A stretch of DNA of 25,113 nt, taken from positions 1 through 25,113 of the forward strand of contig CAKRHR010000042.1 of the NCBI GenBank assembly GCA_934339005.1, in the 5' to 3' direction. Origin of the DNA: an uncultured Catenibacillus sp. (lineage in GTDB: Bacteria > Bacillota > Clostridia > Lachnospirales > Lachnospiraceae). Below, piece by piece: positions 7,964 to 16,506 of the stretch. The notes below the pieces were generated by a model. The model made no database searches, was not told where the DNA came from, and saw only the letters and a program-made list of their open reading frames with translations. The translations under genes were made by a program, and so were the position numbers. Within the stretch, counting starts at the first letter, position 1. Each line of letters begins with the position of its first letter.

Positions 7964-8164
7964 ATGGGTAAAGTTCGATTAAATGATGATCAGGAAATAG
8001 TTGCAACAGTTAAAGAAGGTCTTAAACGTACTGGGGGATTTTGCCCATGTCGTTTAGAGAGAAAGCCGGAATACAAGTGTATTTGTGAAGAATTTAAAGC
8101 ACAAATACAAGATCCGGATTTTGAAGGTTACTGCCACTGCAGACTTTACTATAAAGAAAAATAA
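7964..8164 (+). CDS. Ferredoxin-thioredoxin reductase catalytic-subunit-like protein
   Basis: A 66-residue protein with three short cysteine motifs: C-P-C at 27-29, C-I-C at 39-41 and C-H-C at 57-59. This is the pattern of the catalytic chain of ferredoxin-thioredoxin reductase, in which four cysteines hold a 4Fe-4S cluster and two form the disulfide that reduces thioredoxin. Spacing differs from the plant/cyanobacterial enzyme: 9 residues between the first two motifs instead of 16, and 15 between the last two instead of 8. The total is also shorter than the usual 110 or so. No variable subunit is encoded nearby, as is usual for anaerobes. AAGGAG precedes the ATG, and the gene is 13 bases after the thioredoxin, its likely partner. 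An iron-sulfur electron-transfer role is well supported; the exact partner is inferred. Confidence 0.78.
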   Translation: MGKVRLNDDQEIVATVKEGLKRTGGFCPCRLERKPEYKCICEEFKAQIQDPDFEGYCHCRLYYKEK

Positions 8165-8210
8165 CTTGGAAAGATGTCGAAATATGTCGATGAGATGAAA
8201 GGGAAAACTT

Positions 8211-9308
8211 ATGAAAAAATTAATAGCAACAACAGCACTTGTAGTATCAATGGCAGTTACATGTTCAGCATGCAGTCTGTTCAGTAATGATGCAGTTGTT
8301 AAATTTGGTGATTTGTATACATTTAATGAACCTAAAGACTTAAAGTATGATGAACGTATCGTGCTTATGGGCGAAGGTTACGAGAGTACGATCGAAGATT
8401 ATTTGAACGCTGCTGCCTATCCGGACACGATGATGTATGATGATGATGGCAATATTGTCGGTGTATATGATTATGATGCTGAGACGGGTATGGCATATGG
8501 ATGGAATGATTTCTCTGATGGTAGTTATAACGCTTTTGAGGAAGGCGAGGAAGTTGATCTGGGAAAACCGGATGAATCTCTGATGGTTGATATTCCGGGA
8601 ACAGTGACACTTGGTTTTGTTGTTTACGATAATCAAAGTGTGGCTAATACAACATATATGTACGCATTTCTTTCAGATGCTGAAGCCAAATCAGCAGTCA
8701 AAGATGCACTGGAAGAGATGAGTGGTTTGACGATGACAGAAGAATCAGATAAGGTTTTATATTGTGTTCAGGATGAAACATATATCAAAGAACAGTTTGA
8801 TCTGGAAGAATCATATGGTGATGCGATTGAAACGAAGGATGCAAAAGCCTATGCAGAAATTCTTAAACTTATGTATGGCGTGAGAGAATATGGCGGAGAA
8901 AATCCTTATAAACCATATGGCGAACATGAAGATCCTGCAGATCTTGATTTTGACGAATGTATCGTTTTGACAGGTTCAGGTTCAGAAGTACTTCCGGAAG
9001 GCTATGATAATGATGTGCAGCAGATCACAGAATATATTTACGGTAAGGATGGAAAAGTTGTTGCAGATTATACATATTATGAATGTGCTTCAAAGGATAT
9101 TGCAGACAAATTAATGGAAGAAAAAGACCAGTGCCTGCCAAATACAATTGAACGTATTTCAGATACAGCATTTTTAAATGTTGTCAGAGATCAGGATATG
9201 ACAAATTTGATTGATACTTATAAAGGTTACAGTGTGTTGAAAAATGATTCACTGGATGGTTATGTAAAGATGCTTCAGGAAACTTATTTAACATCAGTTT
9301 ACAAATAA
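8211..9308 (+). CDS. Lipoprotein of unknown function with two repeated domains
   Basis: A 365-residue exported protein. Residues 1-21 form a lipoprotein signal: M-K-K, a hydrophobic core, then C-S-A-C, with Cys21 (or Cys18) as the lipidated residue. The mature part is acidic and contains two related units. One begins D-L-K-Y-D-E-R-I-V-L-M-G-E-G (about residue 42) and continues to a D-D-D-G-N-I-V strand. The second begins D-L-D-F-D-E-C-I-V-L-T-G-S-G (about residue 244) and continues to K-D-G-K-V-V. I do not recognise the family. AAAGGGA provides the ribosome-binding site. It is the last gene of the transcription unit started at 6641, 46 bases after the reductase-like gene, and a terminator follows. 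It faces the outside of the membrane, unlike its three cytoplasmic neighbours, so a direct link with them is uncertain. Confidence 0.82.
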   Translation: MKKLIATTALVVSMAVTCSACSLFSNDAVVKFGDLYTFNEPKDLKYDERIVLMGEGYESTIEDYLNAAAYPDTMMYDDDGNIVGVYDYDAETGMAYGWNDFSDGSYNAFEEGEEVDLGKPDESLMVDIPGTVTLGFVVYDNQSVANTTYMYAFLSDAEAKSAVKDALEEMSGLTMTEESDKVLYCVQDETYIKEQFDLEESYGDAIETKDAKAYAEILKLMYGVREYGGENPYKPYGEHEDPADLDFDECIVLTGSGSEVLPEGYDNDVQQITEYIYGKDGKVVADYTYYECASKDIADKLMEEKDQCLPNTIERISDTAFLNVVRDQDMTNLIDTYKGYSVLKNDSLDGYVKMLQETYLTSVYK

Positions 9309-9317
9309 AGGCCTGAC

Positions 9318-9364
9318 AACGGATGCCATATATCTCAACAGGGTGACTATGGCATCCGTTTTTT
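9318..9364 (+). terminator. Terminator after the lipoprotein gene
   Basis: AACGGATGCCAT (9318-9329) pairs perfectly with ATGGCATCCGTT (9349-9360) over 12 bases, followed by a T-run to 9364. It lies 10 bases after the lipoprotein stop. The ABC transporter gene begins 30 bases further on, so it relies on read-through or on a promoter that I could not identify. Confidence 0.88.
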
Positions 9365-9394
9365 ATTATGTATAAGGCTGACAGGAGGAAAGGA

Positions 9395-11158
9395 ATGGCT
9401 ACACAAAACAATACAAAACAGATGCAGCCTCCAAAGCGTGATGGCTGGGCTGCACTGTTTCGTACATTAGGAAAATTAAAGCTTCCATGGGGCTGGATTA
9501 TCATAGGGTTAGCACTAAAGATGATTTTAAATAACTTGCTCCTAAAACTGCCGGATACAACTGCAGAATTATTGAGTGGTCAGTTGACTGGCAGTGCAAT
9601 GTTAAAAGCAATCTGGCATTACATAAGTCTGGCGATTGTAGCATTTGTGGCTGTAGCAGGCCAGGTTCAGGCACAGTCATATAGTGTTAAGAGGGTCAGA
9701 GAGCGCATGTGGCAAAAGATGTTGTCAATGCGCATGGAATATTTTGATAAAAATGACCCGACAGATATGATGAGTGCTATAACAAATGATGCCAGTTCTG
9801 CAATGACTGACTTTGTCAATGCAATCGTGTACTTGATTCCGGATATATATTATGTTGTGATGGCTTTTCGCCGGATCAGCGAGTATCATTGGATTTTGGC
9901 AATTTCCTGCTTTATACTTGTTCCTTTAAAGTATATATATGCCTGGTTGATGGGAAGACAGATGCAGACGACAAATGCCCTGTTGTTTAGTAAGATTGGT
10001 GAATTGACAGAATATCTGGCAGATAGGATTAACCATTTACCTTTAGTTAAGACATATACGAATGAAAAAGAAGAAAATGAAAATGGACAGAGAGTTGCTC
10101 ATAAATTATTCAGGGCAAATATGAAACTTGTACGGTTAGATAATATTTCACAGGGTGTAGCTTCTGCAATGGAAGTACTGCAGAATTTTATTGTAATCGT
10201 AGTGGCGGTTATTTTGCTTCAGAAGGGTGAAATTGACATCGCTATGTGGCTTGCTTTCTTTTTATTCATTCAAAATCTTTTTCCTAATATTGATGAGATT
10301 TTTTCGCTTTGGATAAAAATTAAAGGCGTTCATGGAGAGTTTCACAGAATTATTGATGTGATGGATGGACCACAGGAAGATACAAAACAGACTGTACCAT
10401 TTCCTAAAACCGGAGATATCCATTTTAACAATGTGACATTTACATATCCAAATACCGATAAGACAGCGTTAGATCATGTGTCATTTACAGTGCCACGAGG
10501 CACATCTTTTGCGATAGTTGGTCTGTGCGGCAGTGGAAAGACGACAGCGATTAGCTTGCTGGAAAGATTTTATGATCAGCAAGAAGGCGAAATATTAATC
10601 GGGGATACAAATATCAGAGATGTTTCGCTGGCTGATTTTAGAAAGAATATTGCTTATGTACAACAGGAAGCTAATGTCTTTTGCGGTATCTTAAGAGATG
10701 TGCTGACTTATGGTATCGACCGTACTGTAACAGATGAAGAGATTTATGTTGCTGCAAAACAAACAGGATTTGATGAGTATCTGTCACTTTGCCCAGGTGG
10801 TCTTGACACACAGGTGGCTAGCGGCGGAACATCTATGTCAGGTGGACAACGCCAACGTCTTGTACTGACACGTGAATTGCTACGTGACGGTGATATTATA
10901 CTGATGGATGAGCCAACTTCAGCGCTTGATGTACAGGTATCTGTAAAAATCCAGGAAATGATGGATCGTTTGTTTGCAGATAAAACACGTATATTAATTA
11001 CACATGACTTAGAATTTGCCAGAAAATATGATAAGATCATTGTTATGCAAAATGGTCATCTTGTTGGAGAAGGTACGCATGAATCTTTACTTCAAACATG
11101 TGAGATGTATCGGATAATGAATGAAAATGATGGAAAGGAGGCGGCAACATGCAAGTAA
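9395..11158 (+). CDS. ABC exporter half-transporter, subunit 1
   Basis: A 587-residue half-transporter with an N-terminal six-helix membrane domain (about residues 25-320) and a C-terminal ATPase. Walker A is G-L-C-G-S-G-K-T at 376-383, the signature S-G-G-Q-R-Q-R is at 482-488, Walker B carries Asp505-Glu506, and the H-loop reads I-T-H-D. The ATG at 9395 was chosen because AGGAGG (9383-9388) lies six bases before it; the frame is open back to 9368, inside the terminator region. The next gene overlaps it by 10 bases and encodes a second half-transporter, so the pair most likely forms a heterodimeric exporter of the type that moves drugs, lipids or peptides outward. The M16 peptidase gene after the pair hints at a peptide connection. 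Substrate unknown. Confidence 0.9.
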   Translation: MATQNNTKQMQPPKRDGWAALFRTLGKLKLPWGWIIIGLALKMILNNLLLKLPDTTAELLSGQLTGSAMLKAIWHYISLAIVAFVAVAGQVQAQSYSVKRVRERMWQKMLSMRMEYFDKNDPTDMMSAITNDASSAMTDFVNAIVYLIPDIYYVVMAFRRISEYHWILAISCFILVPLKYIYAWLMGRQMQTTNALLFSKIGELTEYLADRINHLPLVKTYTNEKEENENGQRVAHKLFRANMKLVRLDNISQGVASAMEVLQNFIVIVVAVILLQKGEIDIAMWLAFFLFIQNLFPNIDEIFSLWIKIKGVHGEFHRIIDVMDGPQEDTKQTVPFPKTGDIHFNNVTFTYPNTDKTALDHVSFTVPRGTSFAIVGLCGSGKTTAISLLERFYDQQEGEILIGDTNIRDVSLADFRKNIAYVQQEANVFCGILRDVLTYGIDRTVTDEEIYVAAKQTGFDEYLSLCPGGLDTQVASGGTSMSGGQRQRLVLTRELLRDGDIILMDEPTSALDVQVSVKIQEMMDRLFADKTRILITHDLEFARKYDKIIVMQNGHLVGEGTHESLLQTCEMYRIMNENDGKEAATCK

Positions 11159-12870
11159 CAGACAAAAAGGTGAAACAAAGAATTAATTATTTTGCTGCTT
11201 TAAAGCATGTAAAGCTTCCGTGGATACTCATTATTCTAAGCTTTATATTCTCAATTTTGATGATGAATGCGCAGATTCAGGCGGCAACGTTAACTGCAGA
11301 TATTATTGATATGAGTCAGAAAGCGATTGATGCAAAAAAACTTGTCAATTATATACTTGTTGTTGTCATTTCTGCAATATGTACAGTTTGCAGCTATTAT
11401 TTGACTCGAAGAATGGAAGAAACGATCACACTGCGTGTCAGAATAAAACTCTGGGATAAGATTATGCATTTGCCGACAAAGTACTATGATGAAGATAACG
11501 GTGACGAACTTGTGAGCCGTGTGACTTCAGATGCTTCTGCACCATCTTCATTATTTACGATGGTCGTATCTTTTGTCGTTTGTATCATTACAACAATACA
11601 GGCTTTTATCACATTATTTAATTATCACAGAGTGTTGGCAACATATTCACTTTTGATCATACCATTGACACTTCTAATGTGTATTTTGATTAGTGTGTTA
11701 CAGTTTAAATTAGGTGTGTACAGCACTGTAACTATGGCTGAGAGTACTGGATATCTTGCAGAGAGAGTACGTAATTTCCGTTTAATTAAAAGTGCTGTGT
11801 CTGAAAAAATGGAATCTAAAAAAGGTAACAGAACTTTTAAACGTATGTATTGGGCTGAATTATTAAACTGGCTGATCGTTGCCGGTTATCAGTTGGCTTC
11901 CGGCATATTTTCCATAATGTTTATTTTTATTGTTTTTGTCATTGGTGGCCAGTTGATGCAAAAAGGTGAAGTAACGATTGGCGATCTGACAAGTTTTTAC
12001 ATGATTACCGGTATTGTATCACTTCAGTTAATGCAGTTTTTTATGAATGTTGGGTCAGTATTTGGAACATTTGGTACTATGAAAAAAATCAGTCAGATTG
12101 CAAGTACATTTTCTGAAAACAGTGAAGGTGAGGACGTTCCGACGGGCTGTGCCGATATAACATTTAATCATGTAACATTTAGCTACAATGATGAGCGGGA
12201 AGTGCTTAAAGATGTATCCATGCAGTTCCCAATGGGCAAAGTTACTGCTGTGATTGGTGGTAACGGTGCTGGAAAATCGACAATTTTTAAACTGTTGACC
12301 CGTCTGTATGAGCCAAAAGCAGGAGAGATTACATTTGGTGAGGATAATATCGCTAATTATAATTTAAAAGAATGGCGTGAACGTTTTGCTTATGTATTTC
12401 AGAAAAATCCTCTTGTCAGCGGCACAGTGCGTGAAAATATTACTTACGGATTAAATCGTGAAGTCAGCGATGAAGAACTGATTGCGGTTACAAAGAAAGC
12501 GAACTGTTATGACTGTATCATGAGTAAGCCGGATGGCTTTAATGAAGATGTCGGTCTGAACGGCTCAAACTTTTCAGGTGGTCAGGGACAGTGTATTTCA
12601 ATTGCGAGGGCGATGCTTCGTGATGCTGATTATCTGCTTTTGGATGAAGCTACAAGTAATTTGGATGTATTAAGTGAATCACTTGTGACAGATGCGTTGA
12701 ATCATTTGATGCAAGGAAAAACGACAATTATGATTGCACATAATTATGCTGCAACTAAAAATGCAGACCATATTATTGTCATGCGTGATGGTACAGCAGA
12801 AGCAGTTGGTACACCGGAAGAATTGTTAAAAACAAATGAATATTATCAGATATTCAGTCAGAATCTATAG
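11149..12870 (+). CDS. ABC exporter half-transporter, subunit 2
   Basis: A 573-residue half-transporter with the same membrane-domain then ATPase layout as its partner. Walker A is G-G-N-G-A-G-K-S-T at 370-378, the signature S-G-G-Q-G-Q is at 476-481, Walker B carries Asp499-Glu500, and the H-loop reads I-A-H-N. Many heterodimeric exporters have one crippled ATP site, but here the catalytic glutamate, H-loop and signature core are present in both subunits, so both sites may turn over. The start codon lies 10 bases inside the preceding gene, behind a strong AAAGGAGG site, so the two proteins are translationally coupled. The metallopeptidase gene follows after about 50 bases without a terminator. 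Substrate unknown. Confidence 0.9.
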   Translation: MQVTDKKVKQRINYFAALKHVKLPWILIILSFIFSILMMNAQIQAATLTADIIDMSQKAIDAKKLVNYILVVVISAICTVCSYYLTRRMEETITLRVRIKLWDKIMHLPTKYYDEDNGDELVSRVTSDASAPSSLFTMVVSFVVCIITTIQAFITLFNYHRVLATYSLLIIPLTLLMCILISVLQFKLGVYSTVTMAESTGYLAERVRNFRLIKSAVSEKMESKKGNRTFKRMYWAELLNWLIVAGYQLASGIFSIMFIFIVFVIGGQLMQKGEVTIGDLTSFYMITGIVSLQLMQFFMNVGSVFGTFGTMKKISQIASTFSENSEGEDVPTGCADITFNHVTFSYNDEREVLKDVSMQFPMGKVTAVIGGNGAGKSTIFKLLTRLYEPKAGEITFGEDNIANYNLKEWRERFAYVFQKNPLVSGTVRENITYGLNREVSDEELIAVTKKANCYDCIMSKPDGFNEDVGLNGSNFSGGQGQCISIARAMLRDADYLLLDEATSNLDVLSESLVTDALNHLMQGKTTIMIAHNYAATKNADHIIVMRDGTAEAVGTPEELLKTNEYYQIFSQNL

Positions 12871-12921
12871 AGCCAAAGGGGCGTGAAAAAATGCTCCTTT
12901 GTTATTCAGAAAGGGAAAATC

Positions 12922-15807
12922 ATGAAAAAACAAAATCAGTTGGATAAACTGCAGCCGGGTGGGGTTTGCTGTGGATTTCAATTAATAAAAAAAGAATATG
13001 TGGCATCCCATGCAGCAAATTTATATACAATGAAGCATGAAAAGACAGGCACAGAGCTTTTATATTTTGACCGGGCGGATGAGAATAAAACATTTGCGAT
13101 TGCTTTTAAGACACTGCCACAGGATAATACAGGTGTATTCCACATCTTAGAACACAGTGTTTTAAATGGTTCAGAAAAATATCCTGTGAAAGAGCCGTTT
13201 GTGTCATTGCTTCAAAATTCCATGCAGACATTTTTGAATGCAATGACATTTGAAGATAAGACGTTATACCCGGTGTCCAGCCGTAATGAGCAGGATTTAT
13301 TTAATCTGATGTCTGTATATCTGGATGGGGTGTTTGCACCAATTATTTATGAGCGTCCTGAGATATTTATGCAGGAGGGCTGGCATTATGAATTTGCAGA
13401 GGGCAGTGATAGGCCTTATTACAATGGTGTTGTATACAGTGAGATGAAAGGTGTTTATGCCGATGTTGAACAGATGCTTGATGAAGCGTCTAAATGTCAA
13501 CTGTTTCCGGATACAAGTTATGGTTTTTCCAGCGGCGGTAATCCGGCATACATTACGGATTTAAGTTATGAGCAGTTTATCGAAACGCATAAACGTTTTT
13601 ATCATCCATCCAATGCAAAAATTATTTTAGATGGTCATATGGAAGTTGAAAGATTTTTGACTTATATCAACGAGGAATATTTATCAAAATATGCTTATAA
13701 AGCACCAGATTTTGATTTTGTACGACAGATACCGGTAGTATCGGAAAAAACGGTATATTATGAAGCCACTGATGGTGAGGAAGCTCATGCACATATGAGT
13801 ATTTCAAAAATTTTTGGCATGCATAGTGATACCGAAAAAATTTATGCAGCCAAAATACTTGCAGATTATCTGTCTGCATCCAATGAAAGCCCGTTAAAAC
13901 GCGTATGCCTTGAGCAGGCACTGGCACAGGATGTTAATGTTGAGATTCACGACCAGGTGTACCAGCCAAGTGTCTCTGTTGTATTTTACAATACAGATGA
14001 AGGCATGTTTGAAAGAATCAAACAATGTCTGCCAAAACTGTGTACAGACTTAACGGCAAATGGTCTTGATAAAGAATCACTGATGGCATCTATTGAACGT
14101 TTTGCTTTTGAAAATAAAGAAATCAGTGAGCCTTATGGTGTTGAACTGGTAATACGAGCCATGGGAAGCTGGCTGTACGGAGGTGATCCTCTGACAGATA
14201 TTGATAATAGTAAAATATTTGAATCACTCAGAGCAAAAGCAGATACAGATTATTTTGAAAATTTGCTGCTTGAACTGTTTGGGGACAGTGCAGATAAATC
14301 CTGTGTATATGCGCTTCCTTCAGACACAAAGGGTGAGGAAGATGACAAAAAAGAAGCTGAAAAAATTAAAGACATAACTGATGGCTGGGATAATGTAAGA
14401 TACAGGGAAGAATATGACCGCTTTGTGAAGATGCAGGCATGGCAACAAAGCGTTGATGATGAGAAAGCTATGCGCAGTCTGCCGCATCTTGAACTCTCTG
14501 ATGTGCCTCAGGAGATGAAGACAGTGTCAACAACAGTTTCTGAATTTGATGGGGTGAAACTTTTAAATGTAGATACAAAAACAAATGGCATTGTTTATAT
14601 GAATCTGTATTTTGATATTTCTGATTTTACGCTGGAGGAGCTGAAACTTGTAAATGTGATTACAGCATGTTTTGGTGAACTTGCAACAGCACATTTTACA
14701 GGCGAGAAGCTTCAGACAAAGATTAAAGCACTCTTTGGTCATCTGATGGCCAGAGTTGAAACGATGGCAAAGCCGGGCGATTTGTTAAACAGCCGTCAGT
14801 ATCTTACAGTATCTGCCGGTGTACTGGAGGAAAATATTCCGGAAGCAATGGCATTGCTTAAAGAAATTCTTGTGTATGGCAGATATGATGATGCAGACAA
14901 GATAAATGAAACTATTCTTCAAAATGATTATTTTATTAAACAGGCTATGATTGGTAATGGCCATCAGTTTGCACTGACAAAGGTATTGTCTGCATTTTCA
15001 CAGGAAGGCGCCATTAAAGAAGTGCTTGAAGGTGAAACTTTTGTGCAGTGGTTTTCTGATTTTGCACAAAATTATATGTCAGACAGCAAAAAACATAATG
15101 CTCAATTTGACCGTCTGATGACAAAAGCTTTTGCCAAAAATCGTATGACAATTGGTTATAGCGGTCATGTGGATAATGAAGTATTTAGTTCACTGCTTGA
15201 GGTTTTACCGGAAAACGAGTTTGGCGAAACTCTTGCGGCACCGGAATTTGACAAAGAAGCGTGTACGATTGAAATTCCGGGTAGTGTTGGATTTTCTGCC
15301 TTTGGACATAATCTGTATGCGCTTGGCAGTCATTTCAGCGGTTCATGGGCAGTATTGTCTTCATTGATGTCCTTTGGCTATCTGTGGAATATGATTCGTG
15401 TGCAGGGAGGCGCTTATGGCACAGGCATGGGTGTTCAGATGAATGGACATATTTTTGCTTATTCTTTTCGTGATCCAAACCTTGCACATACAAAGGCTGT
15501 GTATGCTGGTATGGCAGATTTTCTGTCAGAATTTGTAGACCAGGGAATGCCATTAGATGAGATTATCATTGGCACCTTAAATATGATCGAACCACTGCTT
15601 TCACCTGCAGGTGTCTGTGACCAGGAGTGTGTGCGTTACTTAAAATGTATTACAAATGAAGATATCGCCAGAATCCGCAGGGAAATCCTTGCAACAGACA
15701 GTGAGGCGTTAAAGCCGCTTGTGGAGGTGATACGTGCCTATGTTGCAGAGGGTAAATTCTGTGCTGTAGGTGATGATCATGCAGATGTCAGTGAATGTAT
15801 GGTATAA
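12922..15807 (+). CDS. M16C zinc metallopeptidase (presequence-protease/insulinase type)
   Basis: A 961-residue member of the M16C family, which cuts peptides of roughly 10-65 residues inside a closed chamber. The inverted zinc motif H-I-L-E-H is at residues 74-78, with Glu77 as catalytic base. The third zinc ligand is Glu174 in Y-S-E-M-K-G. Length and the four-domain layout fit bacterial relatives of mitochondrial PreP. No signal peptide, so it should degrade peptides in the cytoplasm. The ATG at 12922 was preferred to a GTG at 12883, because AAGGG lies seven bases upstream and the protein then begins like its relatives. It probably shares a transcript with the two ABC genes upstream, which suggests handling of peptides next to an exporter, but the gene could also be plain housekeeping. 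Confidence 0.92.
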   Translation: MKKQNQLDKLQPGGVCCGFQLIKKEYVASHAANLYTMKHEKTGTELLYFDRADENKTFAIAFKTLPQDNTGVFHILEHSVLNGSEKYPVKEPFVSLLQNSMQTFLNAMTFEDKTLYPVSSRNEQDLFNLMSVYLDGVFAPIIYERPEIFMQEGWHYEFAEGSDRPYYNGVVYSEMKGVYADVEQMLDEASKCQLFPDTSYGFSSGGNPAYITDLSYEQFIETHKRFYHPSNAKIILDGHMEVERFLTYINEEYLSKYAYKAPDFDFVRQIPVVSEKTVYYEATDGEEAHAHMSISKIFGMHSDTEKIYAAKILADYLSASNESPLKRVCLEQALAQDVNVEIHDQVYQPSVSVVFYNTDEGMFERIKQCLPKLCTDLTANGLDKESLMASIERFAFENKEISEPYGVELVIRAMGSWLYGGDPLTDIDNSKIFESLRAKADTDYFENLLLELFGDSADKSCVYALPSDTKGEEDDKKEAEKIKDITDGWDNVRYREEYDRFVKMQAWQQSVDDEKAMRSLPHLELSDVPQEMKTVSTTVSEFDGVKLLNVDTKTNGIVYMNLYFDISDFTLEELKLVNVITACFGELATAHFTGEKLQTKIKALFGHLMARVETMAKPGDLLNSRQYLTVSAGVLEENIPEAMALLKEILVYGRYDDADKINETILQNDYFIKQAMIGNGHQFALTKVLSAFSQEGAIKEVLEGETFVQWFSDFAQNYMSDSKKHNAQFDRLMTKAFAKNRMTIGYSGHVDNEVFSSLLEVLPENEFGETLAAPEFDKEACTIEIPGSVGFSAFGHNLYALGSHFSGSWAVLSSLMSFGYLWNMIRVQGGAYGTGMGVQMNGHIFAYSFRDPNLAHTKAVYAGMADFLSEFVDQGMPLDEIIIGTLNMIEPLLSPAGVCDQECVRYLKCITNEDIARIRREILATDSEALKPLVEVIRAYVAEGKFCAVGDDHADVSECMV

Positions 15808-15853
15808 TATAAATGAACAGCCTGGTAACACAGTTGGTCGCTTGTTAAAAAGA

Positions 15854-15883
15854 TTGTGCTGTAAAATAGTGAATACATAAAAT
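15854..15883 (+). promoter_or_regulatory. Possible promoter of the VOC-family gene
   Basis: TTGTGC at 15854-15859, an 18-base spacer and TAAAAT at 15878-15883. The boxes are moderate matches. No terminator was seen after the peptidase gene, so read-through from upstream is also possible. Confidence 0.4.
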
Positions 15884-15911
15884 ATAAAAATAACTTAGGG
15901 GGCGTTTTAAA

Positions 15912-16322
15912 ATGATTTCAAATGTAAAGAAAGTATTGCATGCAGGTATCAGTGTTTATAACATGGAGGAATCTGTAGAATGGTACAAAAAAAATCTTGG
16001 CTTTAAAGTATTAAAAGAAGATGGTTATGTACCGCCACTTAAAGCTAAAATCGTATTTATGGAAAAAGATGGTTTTCAGATTGAATTGTTTGAATATGAT
16101 GAACCAAAGAAAATTCCTGAAGATCGTCTGACACCAAACACAGACCTTCAGACAGTTGGTACAAAGCATATTGCTTTTGAAACAGATGATATGTCAGCAT
16201 TAAAGGCTGGTTTTGTCGAAAATGGTGTAGATATTGCACACGAAGTATGCATGGAAGGTAATTCTGTCATGTTTATTCGCGACTGCAATGGCGTGTTAAT
16301 CGAGTTTATTGAAAATAAATAG
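15912..16322 (+). CDS. VOC-superfamily protein (glyoxalase/dioxygenase fold)
   Basis: A 136-residue protein with two beta-alpha-beta-beta-beta modules of the vicinal-oxygen-chelate fold. Candidate metal ligands sit in the expected places: His10 in H-A-G-I-S-V, Glu58 in Q-I-E-L-F, His86 in K-H-I-A-F and Glu131 in L-I-E-F-I. With all four present it can bind a divalent metal, as in glyoxalase I or methylmalonyl-CoA epimerase, but the family is broad and the reaction cannot be told from sequence. A GGGGGC stretch before the ATG acts as ribosome-binding site. It stands alone between the peptidase gene and a convergent gene, and shares a bidirectional terminator at 16439-16497. Confidence 0.85.
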   Translation: MISNVKKVLHAGISVYNMEESVEWYKKNLGFKVLKEDGYVPPLKAKIVFMEKDGFQIELFEYDEPKKIPEDRLTPNTDLQTVGTKHIAFETDDMSALKAGFVENGVDIAHEVCMEGNSVMFIRDCNGVLIEFIENK

Positions 16323-16342
16323 TGAAAGTAAATAATACATGG

Positions 16343-16403
16343 CTTTAAGCGGTGTTTCGGTGTTGTACAACAGTTTCAAGAAAATATAAAAAGCAGCTTA
16401 AAG
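16343..16403. repeat. Structured element: nested palindrome between convergent genes
   Basis: CTTTAAGC (16343-16350) and GCTTAAAG (16396-16403) form an 8-base inverted repeat. It encloses a perfect 12-base palindrome, TGTTGTACAACA (16361-16372). The element lies after the VOC stop codon and before the shared terminator. It has no T-run and no reading frame of note. It could be a folded 3' untranslated region, a small RNA or a protein-binding site. Confidence 0.4.
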
Positions 16404-16438
16404 GAGAATAATTGTTTACTTGCATATAACAGACAGAT

Positions 16439-16497
16439 AAAACAGAAGCATTGATACTTGGTTTAGAAATTTCCTTAAGCATCAATGCTTCTGTTTT
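16439..16497. terminator. Bidirectional terminator between VOC gene and HD-GYP gene
   Basis: A perfect 17-base inverted repeat: 16439-16455 pairs with 16481-16497, around a 25-base loop. The arms begin AAAACAG and end CTGTTTT, so each strand carries a U-run at the 3' side. It lies ten bases from the stop of the minus-strand gene. Confidence 0.88.
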
Positions 16498-16506
16498 GTA
16501 TATTTA

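Noticed and set aside
12883..12921. A GTG start for the M16 peptidase.
   Set aside because: The purine-rich stretch before it is too close to act as a ribosome-binding site; the ATG at 12922 is better placed.
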